From Nodosilinea sp. PGN35 (GTDB taxonomy: Bacteria > Cyanobacteriota > Cyanobacteriia > Phormidesmidales > Phormidesmidaceae), in contig NZ_JAQKQJ010000016.1 of the NCBI RefSeq assembly GCF_029109325.1, forward strand, positions 85,802-149,801: a DNA stretch of 64,000 nucleotides. The letters are read 5' to 3'. This document shows positions 57,410 to 64,000 of this stretch, in pieces. The position numbers and the translations under genes are program-made. Numbering within the stretch: position 1 is the first letter of the stretch; each line of letters begins with the position of its first letter. Under the pieces are notes generated by a model. That model made no database searches and was not told the DNA's origin. It saw nothing but the letters and a program-made list of their open reading frames with translations.

Positions 57410-57518
57410 GATCTAGCCATAGCCAGTCTGGTTAGGACAATTTCCCTAGGAACGTTCACACGTTTGAATGTTCCTAGGGTTGCTGAACGTCCTAACCCAA
57501 TTGACGATGGCTATACAG
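57410..57518. repeat. MITE-like palindromic element, copy 6 (most complete)
   Basis: Left TAGCCATAGCCAGTCTGGTTAGGACA, centre CCTAGGAACGTTCACACG with its near complement CGTTTGAATGTTCCTAGG, right CGTCCTAACCCAATTGACGATGGCTATACAG. The two halves are complementary over most of about 105 bp. Confidence 0.8.
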
Positions 57519-57597
57519 CTCTTGCAGAACACCAGGTTCCCTGGGAATCTCCCCCACCTCGTGTATGTTTTATGGGCTTCACTGACTTTGCCGGGGT

Positions 57598-58896
57598 CTA
57601 GCCCTGCCACAGCGAGTCTTCAGTGGCGGGGTCAAACAGGTGGGCTTTTTCGGGGGCGATCGCCAGCCACACCTCGTCGCCAATGCGCACCGCCTCGTCG
57701 GGGGGAACTTTGGCCAGCAGCGTCAGCGATTCGGTCTGCACCGTCAGGTAGGTTTCGCTGCCCAGGGCCTCTAGGTGGGTAATGTGGCCGCGAATGTTTT
57801 TGGGGGCGGGCAGAGCCAAACTCAGGTGCTCGGGGCGAATGCCCAGCACCACGTCGCGACCGTCGTAGGGCAGCAGGCGCTCGTCCCAGGTGCTCGGCAG
57901 CGACAGGCGAAACTCCGGGTGAACGAGCAAAAACGGAGCCTGCACCCGCACCGGCACAAAATTCATCGGCGGCGAGCCAATGAACCCGGCTACAAAGCGG
58001 TTGGCAGGGCGGTTGTAGAGGTCGAGGGGGGTGGCCACCTGCTGAATCTGGCCCTGGTGCATCACCGCAATCCGGTGGCCCATGGTCATGGCCTCCACCT
58101 GGTCGTGGGTGACGTAGATGGTGGTAATGCCCAGCTGCCGCTGGAGGTTGACGATCTGGGCGCGGGTTTCCATCCGCAGTTTGGCGTCCAAATTGCTGAG
58201 CGGCTCATCCATTAAAAACACCTGGGGGTTGCGGGCCATGGCCCGACCCAGGGCCACCCGCTGCTTCTGCCCGCCGGAGAGCTGGCGGGGGTAGCGGCCC
58301 AGCAGCCCATCGATTTGCAGCATTTTGGCCACGGCGCGGATGCGATCGTCGATCAGCTGCTCGGCGTCGGACACGTAGCGCAGGCTGGGGGGCAGCCTGC
58401 GGGTCACCGAGACCAGGGGCTTTTCCCACCAGCGGCCCTCGGTCAGCAGGCGCTCCAGCTCCTGGTTGGCGGGCGAATCGCTGAGGGGCAGGGGCTTTTC
58501 CCCCAGCTCCGGCAGAGACTGGCTCAGGTCGGCCCCCATGCGGCGCAGGCCAAAGGCCAGGTTGTCGTAGACGCTGAGGTGGGGGTAGAGGGCGTAGCTC
58601 TGAAACACCATGGCGGTGTCGCGCAGCTTGGGGGGCAGGTCGTTGACCTTGCGATCGCCCACCCAGATACTCCCCCCGGTGATCTCCTCCAGGCCCGAGA
58701 TCAGCCGCAGCAGGGTGCTCTTGCCGCAGCCCGAGGGGCCGACCAGCACCATAAACTCGCCGTCCTCCACGGTGAGGTTGATGCGCTTGAGCACCGCCCC
58801 ATTGTCGTGGTCGGCTGCTAAAGCCGTCTCGGCCTCATGGGCTGGGCGAGACTTGGGGAAGGTTTTGTAGACGTTTTCAATTGCGACTTGGGCCAC
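57598..58896 (-). CDS. MalK/UgpC-type ABC transporter ATP-binding protein
   Basis: About 432 aa; importer ATPase with Walker A GPSGCGKSTLL, Q-loop FQSYALYPH, signature LSGGQKQRVALGRA, Walker B FLMDEPLSNLD and a C-terminal TOBE/regulatory domain (GIRPEHLSLAL). Such ATPases energise sugar or glycerol-3-phosphate importers. An insertion of about 65 aa (LSQSLPELGEKPLPL to YVSDAEQLIDD) sits between the Q-loop and the signature. Start set at GTG 58896 (VAQVAIENVYKTF); the longer frame upstream is not family-like. No permease genes nearby. Confidence 0.88.
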   Translation of the reverse strand: MAQVAIENVYKTFPKSRPAHEAETALAADHDNGAVLKRINLTVEDGEFMVLVGPSGCGKSTLLRLISGLEEITGGSIWVGDRKVNDLPPKLRDTAMVFQSYALYPHLSVYDNLAFGLRRMGADLSQSLPELGEKPLPLSDSPANQELERLLTEGRWWEKPLVSVTRRLPPSLRYVSDAEQLIDDRIRAVAKMLQIDGLLGRYPRQLSGGQKQRVALGRAMARNPQVFLMDEPLSNLDAKLRMETRAQIVNLQRQLGITTIYVTHDQVEAMTMGHRIAVMHQGQIQQVATPLDLYNRPANRFVAGFIGSPPMNFVPVRVQAPFLLVHPEFRLSLPSTWDERLLPYDGRDVVLGIRPEHLSLALPAPKNIRGHITHLEALGSETYLTVQTESLTLLAKVPPDEAVRIGDEVWLAIAPEKAHLFDPATEDSLWQG

Positions 58897-58934
58897 GGCA
58901 GGTTGGGCGATGAAACAAGGGATCTGTGGACAGA

Positions 58935-59369
58935 CTAGAGGAAAGGATTGATAATTGTGAGCTGGTCGAAAACCCTGAGATGGTCTTGCATATCCTCCGA
59001 GTAAAGGATAGCTACATTGGCCGTTAACGCGGCAGCAACAATCAGCCCATCCCAAAAAGACAGACTGTAGCGGTTACGGGTCTCAGATGCAAGAGTCAGC
59101 AGGGTTTGATCAGAGGTAATTACCCGACAGCCACTGTAAAAGTCTTGGATCAAGGTTTGAACTTGAAATTCATCAAATCGTGCTTTTTTAACGAGATTGA
59201 CGCAAACCTCGTTAATCACCTGAGTATTGACGACAACCCCTGGAGCATTAATTAGGTGATTAGAAACCTGGGCCTTGTGAAGATCGTCTGAGGTAGGCTG
59301 ACGTTTTTTCAGCAGAGCATACAGCCAAATATTTGAGTCTAGGAAGTAAGCTTTAGAGGTTTCGGTCAT
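58935..59369 (-). CDS. vapC: PIN-domain toxin (VapC family)
   Basis: A 144-aa PIN nuclease starting MTETSKAYFLDSNIWLYAL. Acidic active-site residues are seen in FLDSNI, INEVCVNL and SFWDGLIVAAA. VapC toxins cut tRNA or rRNA when freed from the antitoxin. It overlaps the antitoxin gene by 17 bp, the usual coupled arrangement. The ATP-binding transporter gene follows after 38 bp on the same strand. Confidence 0.88.
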   Translation of the reverse strand: MTETSKAYFLDSNIWLYALLKKRQPTSDDLHKAQVSNHLINAPGVVVNTQVINEVCVNLVKKARFDEFQVQTLIQDFYSGCRVITSDQTLLTLASETRNRYSLSFWDGLIVAAALTANVAILYSEDMQDHLRVFDQLTIINPFL

Positions 59370-59574
59370 GCGCTTCCTCGCGACTGAGGGGCACAAAGTC
59401 ATCAACGGTGATCGGATTTTCGAGCAGTTTAGCAATCAAGCCGATCTTTGCCGTGTTGGGCCGGGCCGAAATTGTCACTTCGACCTGGTCGGTATCGCTC
59501 AAAGCCTGTTTATATTCTGCAGGAATCTCGATCGCACCATCTTTAATCGACGCTTTGAACGTGATGATGGACAT
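59353..59574 (-). CDS. vapB: VapB-type antitoxin
   Basis: A 73-aa protein: SIITFKASIKDGAIEIPAEYKQAL resembles an AbrB-like or related DNA-binding N-terminus, with an acidic C-terminal part (PLSREEAHDRNL) to bind the toxin. GGAG 7 nt before the ATG. Gene order antitoxin-toxin and the overlap support the pair. The exact antitoxin class is uncertain. Confidence 0.8.
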   Translation of the reverse strand: MSIITFKASIKDGAIEIPAEYKQALSDTDQVEVTISARPNTAKIGLIAKLLENPITVDDFVPLSREEAHDRNL

Positions 59575-59595
59575 AGATATCTCCGGTTTAAATAG

Positions 59596-60252
59596 CTAAA
59601 GTTCCGTCGGGTCAATGCCCAATGCTCGCAGTTTGGCAAAGGCTTTGTCCCGTTCCTGCTGAACCCTGTCCCGTTCTGCCAAAACCGCCTCTGGGTCTTG
59701 AAACGGTTCTCCATTGGGATAGAAAACCGCCAGTCCATCGTCGAACATCTCGAAGCGAATGCCCAGCGTGGACGAGATCCACGGAAAATTTAGCGCGGTA
59801 ACGGGCGAGAAATCGTGGTCTTGATCGGGGCGCACTAGCCCCCAAAAATCGTAGGATTCGGGATCGTAGAAAAACATTTCCAACACCCCATACCTGCGAT
59901 AAAACAGCTGCTTATTCAGCATTTCTCGAGCTGTATTGCTGGGCGACAAGATTTCAAACACCACCTGGGGGGCAATATTGTCTTCTTCCCACTGTTTGTA
60001 GCTGCCCCGCTCGCCCTCCGGTCGCCCCAAAACCACCATGACGTCAGGGGCTTGGGCTGGGACGGTCGGCTCTACCACCTGTTGCGGATACCAGAGTAGA
60101 TCCCCAGCCACAAAAACGGTCTGCCCCTTGAACAAGTGCCTGAGATTGGCTACTAGGCGAACAATCCAGCCGTACTGCACCGTATTGTCGGCCATCGGTT
60201 TACCGTCGGAGTCGGGGTATAACAGGTGCGCTTGAGTGGGTGTTTGTACCAT
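59596..60252 (-). CDS. Uma2 family (DUF820) putative nuclease
   Basis: A 218-aa protein of the large cyanobacterial Uma2 group with PD-(D/E)XK-like fold. APDVMVVLGRPEGERGSYKQW and PQVVFEILSPSNTAREM hold the acidic core residues; YRRYGVLEMFFYDPE follows. The C-terminal ERDRVQQERDKAFAKLRALGIDP coiled tail is typical of this subfamily. Members are many per genome, function unproven. It lies 21 bp before the antitoxin gene on the same strand. Confidence 0.9.
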   Translation of the reverse strand: MVQTPTQAHLLYPDSDGKPMADNTVQYGWIVRLVANLRHLFKGQTVFVAGDLLWYPQQVVEPTVPAQAPDVMVVLGRPEGERGSYKQWEEDNIAPQVVFEILSPSNTAREMLNKQLFYRRYGVLEMFFYDPESYDFWGLVRPDQDHDFSPVTALNFPWISSTLGIRFEMFDDGLAVFYPNGEPFQDPEAVLAERDRVQQERDKAFAKLRALGIDPTEL

Positions 60253-60309
60253 GACGGATTCCCCGCGATCGCCGATTGGAGTAGCCCTATTGTATTAGCT
60301 CCCAGGCGG

Positions 60310-62850
60310 TTACTCCTCTTCTGCAGGTGCCTTCCCTGGGCTACCCTCCTCCAGAGGTCGCGTTTGAATGACCTGAGTAATGGTTTCACCTTTGTTGGGT
60401 TTGACGATGCGATCGCTCTCCCCAGTTCTACCCTGGCGCGGCACCGAGGCCACCGGAATGACAGCCGTGCGATCGGCGCTGGTAAACAGCGTCACCGACT
60501 CCTTTGGCACAGCGGGCAGCATGGCCACCAGCCGATCGGTCTTGAGGCTGAACTGGAACGATTGAGTGCCAATGTCACCCCGCTTGGCCACCCGCAGCCC
60601 CTCCACGGGCAGGCGCTTGGCGTAGCCCCCCGCCGTCACCAGCAACAGGCAGTCTTTGCCCGACTGCACTCGCACACAGCCCGCCAGGGTTTCGGTCTTG
60701 CCCATGCGAATGCCCTGCGGCCCCTGGGCGGCGCGGCCCAGCTCCGGCAGGTTGTCGTCGTCGATGGGGAAGCGCAGCAGTCGCCCGCCCGTGGTGCCCA
60801 GCACCAGGTCATCGCCCAGTTCCGCCAGGGTGACGTGGGCCAGCTCGTCGCCGTCTTTGACCTTCATCGCCGTCAGGCCGCGCCCGGTGAGATTGGTGAA
60901 TTCCTTCAGCGGGGCGCGCTTAATTTTGCCCCGGCGGGTGACGCAAATCAGGTCATGCTCTAGCAGGTCGTCGCGGATGACAAACTGAGCCACGATCGCA
61001 TCGGCATCCTGGGGCACCGACCCCGGCAGCAGATTCACCAGGGGCACGCCCTTGCCCTGGCGCGGGTTGTTGGGCAGGGTCTCCACCGCCACGGTGAAGG
61101 CGCGACCGTCGCGGGTGAGGGTGAGCACCTCCTGGGTGGTGAGGGCAGGCTCGGTCTGCACTACCGGATCGTCGTCTACCTCGTGGAGTTTGGGGTTGGG
61201 CTCGGCATCGAGGCGGGCCTGCCGCCGCTGGTAGGCCTTTGGCGAAAACCGCCGCACATAGCCCTTTTGGGTAAACTCGACCACCGCCGCTTCTTCCACG
61301 GTTTCGGCGATGATCTCTTCAAACTGCTGGGTTTCTTCGGCCCGCTCGGCGTCGGTTTGAATGCGGGTGCGGCGGGGGTCGTTGAACTTTTTCTTTAGCG
61401 CCTTGAGCTCTTTTTTCATCGCCTTGAATAGCTCTTTGCGATCGCTCAGCAGCCGGTTCAGCTCGTCCCGCCGCTGGCGCAGTTCGTCGGCCTCGGTGGC
61501 GAGGCCCTGGCGCTCCATGCCGGTGAGCTTGCGCAGGGGCATGGCCAAAATTGCGTCCGACTGGCGCTCGCTGAGGTCAAAGCGCTGCTGAAAGGTCTGC
61601 TTGGCGGTGGTGCCGTCGGGGGCGTTGCGCAGAATGTCGATGATGGCATCGAGGTTGTTGAGCGCCGTCAGCAGCCCCTCGGTGATGTGCAGCTTGGCCT
61701 CGGTCTTTTCGAGCTGGTGGCGGTAGTGGCGGGTGAGGGTGGTTTCGCGAAAGTCGAGAAACGCCTGCATGACCTCGCGCAGGGGCAGCTGGCGGGGCTG
61801 GCCGTTGTCGAGGGCCAGCATGATCACGCCGAAGTTGGTCTGGAGCGGGGTGGTGCGATAGAGGTCTTGCAGCACCCGCTGGGCCGGGGTGTCGCGCTTG
61901 AGTTCGATCACCACCCGCATGCCGTCGCGATCGCTCTCGTCGCGAATATCGGCGATGCCCTCCAGCCGCCCGGCGTTGACTAACTGGGCAATTTTCTCGA
62001 TCCACCCGGCTTTGTTCACCTGGTAGGGCAGCTCGGTGACAATGATGGCGTTGCGCCGCTGGCGACCGCGACCGGGGTGCACCTCCTCAAAATTGCAAAT
62101 GCCGCGAATGGGGATGCTGCCTCGCCCGGTGCGGTAGGCGTCGAGAATGCCCTCGGTGCCGATGATCTCGCCCCCGGTGGGAAAATCGGGGCCAGGGATG
62201 AGGCGAAACAGCTCGTCGTCGGCAATAGCGGGGCGATCGATCATCGCCACCAGCCCGTCGATCACCTCCCCCATATTGTGGGGCGGAATGTTGGTGGCCA
62301 TGCCCACGGCAATGCCCGAAGACCCGTTCAACAGCAGGTTGGGCAGCTGGGTGGGCAGCACCACCGGCTCCTGCTGGGAGCTGTCGAAGTTGTCGCTAAA
62401 GTCGACCAGGGCCTCGCTGATATCGCTCAGCATGCCCTCGTGGCTGACTGGCGACAGGCGGGTTTCGGTGTAGCGCATGGCCGCCGGGGGGTCGTTGTCC
62501 ACCGAGCCAAAGTTGCCGTGGCCGTCCAATAACGGGTAGCGGCTGGAGAAACTCTGCACCATGCGCACCAGGGCGTCGTACACCGCCTGGTCGCCGTGGG
62601 GATGGTACTTGCCCAGCACGTCGCCCACCACGCGGGCGCACTTGCGGTAGGGGCGATCGGGGGTCAGCCCCAGCTCGTGCATGGCGTAGAGAATGCGGCG
62701 GTGTACGGGTTTGAGGCCGTCACGCACGTCGGGCAAGGCCCGGCCCACGATCACGCTCATGGCGTATTCCAGGTACGACCGCTGCACCTCGGTGTGGAGC
62801 GAGGTGGGCACAATCTGCCCGGCAGCAAGGATGTCGAGTTGGTCAGCCAT
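60310..62850 (-). CDS. DNA topoisomerase (ATP-hydrolysing) subunit A, GyrA/ParC-like
   Basis: An 846-aa type IIA breakage-reunion subunit. N-terminal RALPDVRDGLKPVHRRILYAM, YHPHGDQAVYDALVRM and the catalytic Tyr in AAMRYTETRLS are intact, followed by the coiled coil and a C-terminal beta-pinwheel. The place of the GyrA box (QRRGGKG) reads YQRRQARLDAEPN, so the DNA-wrapping motif seems lost. That suggests a ParC-like role or the second GyrA paralogue known in cyanobacteria. No gyrB/parE adjacent. Symbol withheld. Confidence 0.92.
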   Translation of the reverse strand: MADQLDILAAGQIVPTSLHTEVQRSYLEYAMSVIVGRALPDVRDGLKPVHRRILYAMHELGLTPDRPYRKCARVVGDVLGKYHPHGDQAVYDALVRMVQSFSSRYPLLDGHGNFGSVDNDPPAAMRYTETRLSPVSHEGMLSDISEALVDFSDNFDSSQQEPVVLPTQLPNLLLNGSSGIAVGMATNIPPHNMGEVIDGLVAMIDRPAIADDELFRLIPGPDFPTGGEIIGTEGILDAYRTGRGSIPIRGICNFEEVHPGRGRQRRNAIIVTELPYQVNKAGWIEKIAQLVNAGRLEGIADIRDESDRDGMRVVIELKRDTPAQRVLQDLYRTTPLQTNFGVIMLALDNGQPRQLPLREVMQAFLDFRETTLTRHYRHQLEKTEAKLHITEGLLTALNNLDAIIDILRNAPDGTTAKQTFQQRFDLSERQSDAILAMPLRKLTGMERQGLATEADELRQRRDELNRLLSDRKELFKAMKKELKALKKKFNDPRRTRIQTDAERAEETQQFEEIIAETVEEAAVVEFTQKGYVRRFSPKAYQRRQARLDAEPNPKLHEVDDDPVVQTEPALTTQEVLTLTRDGRAFTVAVETLPNNPRQGKGVPLVNLLPGSVPQDADAIVAQFVIRDDLLEHDLICVTRRGKIKRAPLKEFTNLTGRGLTAMKVKDGDELAHVTLAELGDDLVLGTTGGRLLRFPIDDDNLPELGRAAQGPQGIRMGKTETLAGCVRVQSGKDCLLLVTAGGYAKRLPVEGLRVAKRGDIGTQSFQFSLKTDRLVAMLPAVPKESVTLFTSADRTAVIPVASVPRQGRTGESDRIVKPNKGETITQVIQTRPLEEGSPGKAPAEEE

Positions 62851-63200
62851 GGGCAGGGGTCCTGGATGAGACTAGGTGGGAGGACGGAACAGGCAGAAAA
62901 ATCTGGGGCCGTAAGCTGAGTTTAGCCATAGCCTACGCCTGAATTGACATTTCGAGGCGCAACCTATGGTCTAAATTTTGATGGCCCTGATAAATCAGCG
63001 TTAACAATGCTGTAACTTATAGGCAAGCTTGTAGGTATGGCAAGCGTCTGGGCATTTTAGTCTACCCGGCACGGGCCTCTGATCTGGAAAAGCTTACCTG
63101 GGAAAGTCAGGGCTGAGGGAGCCTAGATCGGCTCGACGCAGCAATCAATTATGTCGGTTCAAAGACCATATTCCTCCAACGAAAGGGGTGGACACACGCA
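62851..63200. other. Divergent promoter region
   Basis: 350 bp without a gene between gyrA-like and the receiver gene; AT-rich at 62960-63040. No clear operator or repeat. Confidence 0.5.
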
Positions 63201-63602
63201 ATGAAGACCGTCTTACTCGTTGAAGACGACCTGGTAAATGCCCGAGTGTTTTCTAAGATACTGACCAAGCGCGGCGGCCTGGCGGTTAGGCATACAGAAG
63301 ATGTGGAAGAGGTAATGACCATTGCCCGCAGTGGCGAAGTGGATGTGGTGTTGATGGATGTGTCGCTGGCCCACAGCATGTACCAGGGCAAACCCATGGA
63401 TGGCATCAAAATTACCCAACTGCTGAAGTCCGACCCCGACACGGCGAGCCTGCCGGTAATTTTGGTAACCGCTCACGCCATGGAGGGCGATCGCGAGAAT
63501 TTTCTGAGCCAAAGCGGTGCCGATGGCTATATTTCCAAGCCGGTGATCGACCATCAGGAATTTGTAGACCAAATCAAGGCGACCATGGGAGATACCGAAT
63601 AA
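63201..63602 (+). CDS. CheY-like single-domain response regulator
   Basis: A 133-aa receiver. Acid pocket in LLVEDDLVNAR, phospho-acceptor Asp in VVLMDVSLA (about residue 53), Thr in LVTAHAMEGDR and Lys in YISKPV. No output domain. A short insertion (HSMYQGKPM) follows the phospho-Asp loop. Partner kinase not in the window. Resembles DivK-type receivers. A perfect AAGTACA-CT-ACTTGTACTT-type inverted repeat (63601-63616) follows the stop. Confidence 0.92.
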   Translation: MKTVLLVEDDLVNARVFSKILTKRGGLAVRHTEDVEEVMTIARSGEVDVVLMDVSLAHSMYQGKPMDGIKITQLLKSDPDTASLPVILVTAHAMEGDRENFLSQSGADGYISKPVIDHQEFVDQIKATMGDTE

Positions 63603-64000
63603 GTACACTTGTACTTTATCCGGCGATTTTTCGCAACCTCATTCTGGCGCTGGGTCGAGCCGGTGGCGGCGGCCCGCGACCAAGGCTTCACACCTGAGGG
63701 GACAGCCGAGACGGCTATCCCACAAGATTTTTGCTCAGGCCCTGAGACCCAGGGGGGTCAACCCCTTGTGGGATTGGCCTCTGGCCCGTCTGCCCCGATC
63801 GCGAATAAATTAGGCTGGGCTACCCCCCGTGGACCAGGCAAACATCGCAAAGCCGGGTGCATCCCACTTTTGCAACCGACATTCCGCAGGTTGACAGGAA
63901 CTAATTTAGGAGGTAGTACCGGCAAGCCGGAAAACCCATAAGGCGAATGATTTTGCTGCGTTCTTCCGAGAGGTTGCTAACCTGCTGGACTGACCCTACA
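63603..64000. other. Unassigned end of window
   Basis: About 400 bp with no gene I can support. It has several GC-rich complementary blocks (for example GGGGGTCAACCCC near 63752 and CCGGCAAGCCGG near 63920), suggesting structured RNA or an upstream leader of a gene beyond the window. Confidence 0.4.

Noticed and set aside
57347..57601. 84-aa plus-strand frame across MITE copy 6
   Set aside because: Most of it is read from the palindromic element.

Overview
The window is chromosomal DNA of a cyanobacterium. It is GC-rich (near 60% by eye), full of HIP1-type GCGATCGC octamers, and carries genes found in cyanobacteria: rubisco activase with a small-subunit-like domain, phosphoribulokinase, FNR with a phycobilisome-linker domain, a PlmA-type GntR regulator, a group 2 sigma factor, SLH/OprB porins and the small RNA Yfr1. 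Gene set, GC and repeats suggest a filamentous Leptolyngbya/Nodosilinea-like lineage, but no rRNA or marker gene here fixes the genus.

Layout. 0-5.9 kb: HIU hydrolase, a KaiC-like ATPase/diguanylate cyclase pair, rubisco activase, an SLH protein. 6-14 kb: a group II intron-like remnant, dienelactone hydrolase, PlmA, the methionine-salvage pair (mtnA plus a class II aldolase-fold enzyme), clpC. 14-24 kb: rimI, lysA, a cdaA-uppS-pgsA run (c-di-AMP, undecaprenyl lipid, phosphatidylglycerol), tRNA-Ser, sbcC, sigma factor. 24-31 kb: ureC, then an AT-rich two-gene island of unknown function, a decayed Uma2 gene and a secreted EEP-family nuclease/phosphatase. 31-38 kb: yfr1-trxA, a LOG-family protein, glutaminase, mfd. 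38-50 kb: exported proteins, MsrB, a DUF4336 protein, an NCS2 permease, an SLH/OprB porin, an ion channel. 50-64 kb: prk, petH, hom, an MsbA-like exporter, a MalK-type ATPase, a VapBC pair, a Uma2 protein, a second-type GyrA/ParC subunit and a CheY-like receiver.

Central observations. (1) Yfr1 lies upstream of trxA, and its conserved unpaired core is complementary over 10 nt to the ribosome-binding site of the porin gene at 45.4 kb, so sRNA and probable target are both in the window. (2) The AT-rich pair at 27.1-29.1 kb encodes two proteins that share an N-terminal Q-I-[SG]-Q-A-G motif, resembling the matched homotypic motifs of bacterial conflict/NLR systems. This is the best candidate for an undescribed system. 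(3) A family of about 100-bp palindromic MITE-like elements with TATAGCC-type ends and a TTCAAACGTTTGAA core is present in at least six copies, and one supplies the stop codon of the mtnB-like gene. (4) Heptamer-type tandem repeats have entered coding sequences in frame (mfd, the rca linker, possibly rimI).

All family calls come from reading the sequence; no database search was run. Start codons were moved from the longest ORF where a better ribosome-binding site or family N-terminus was visible.
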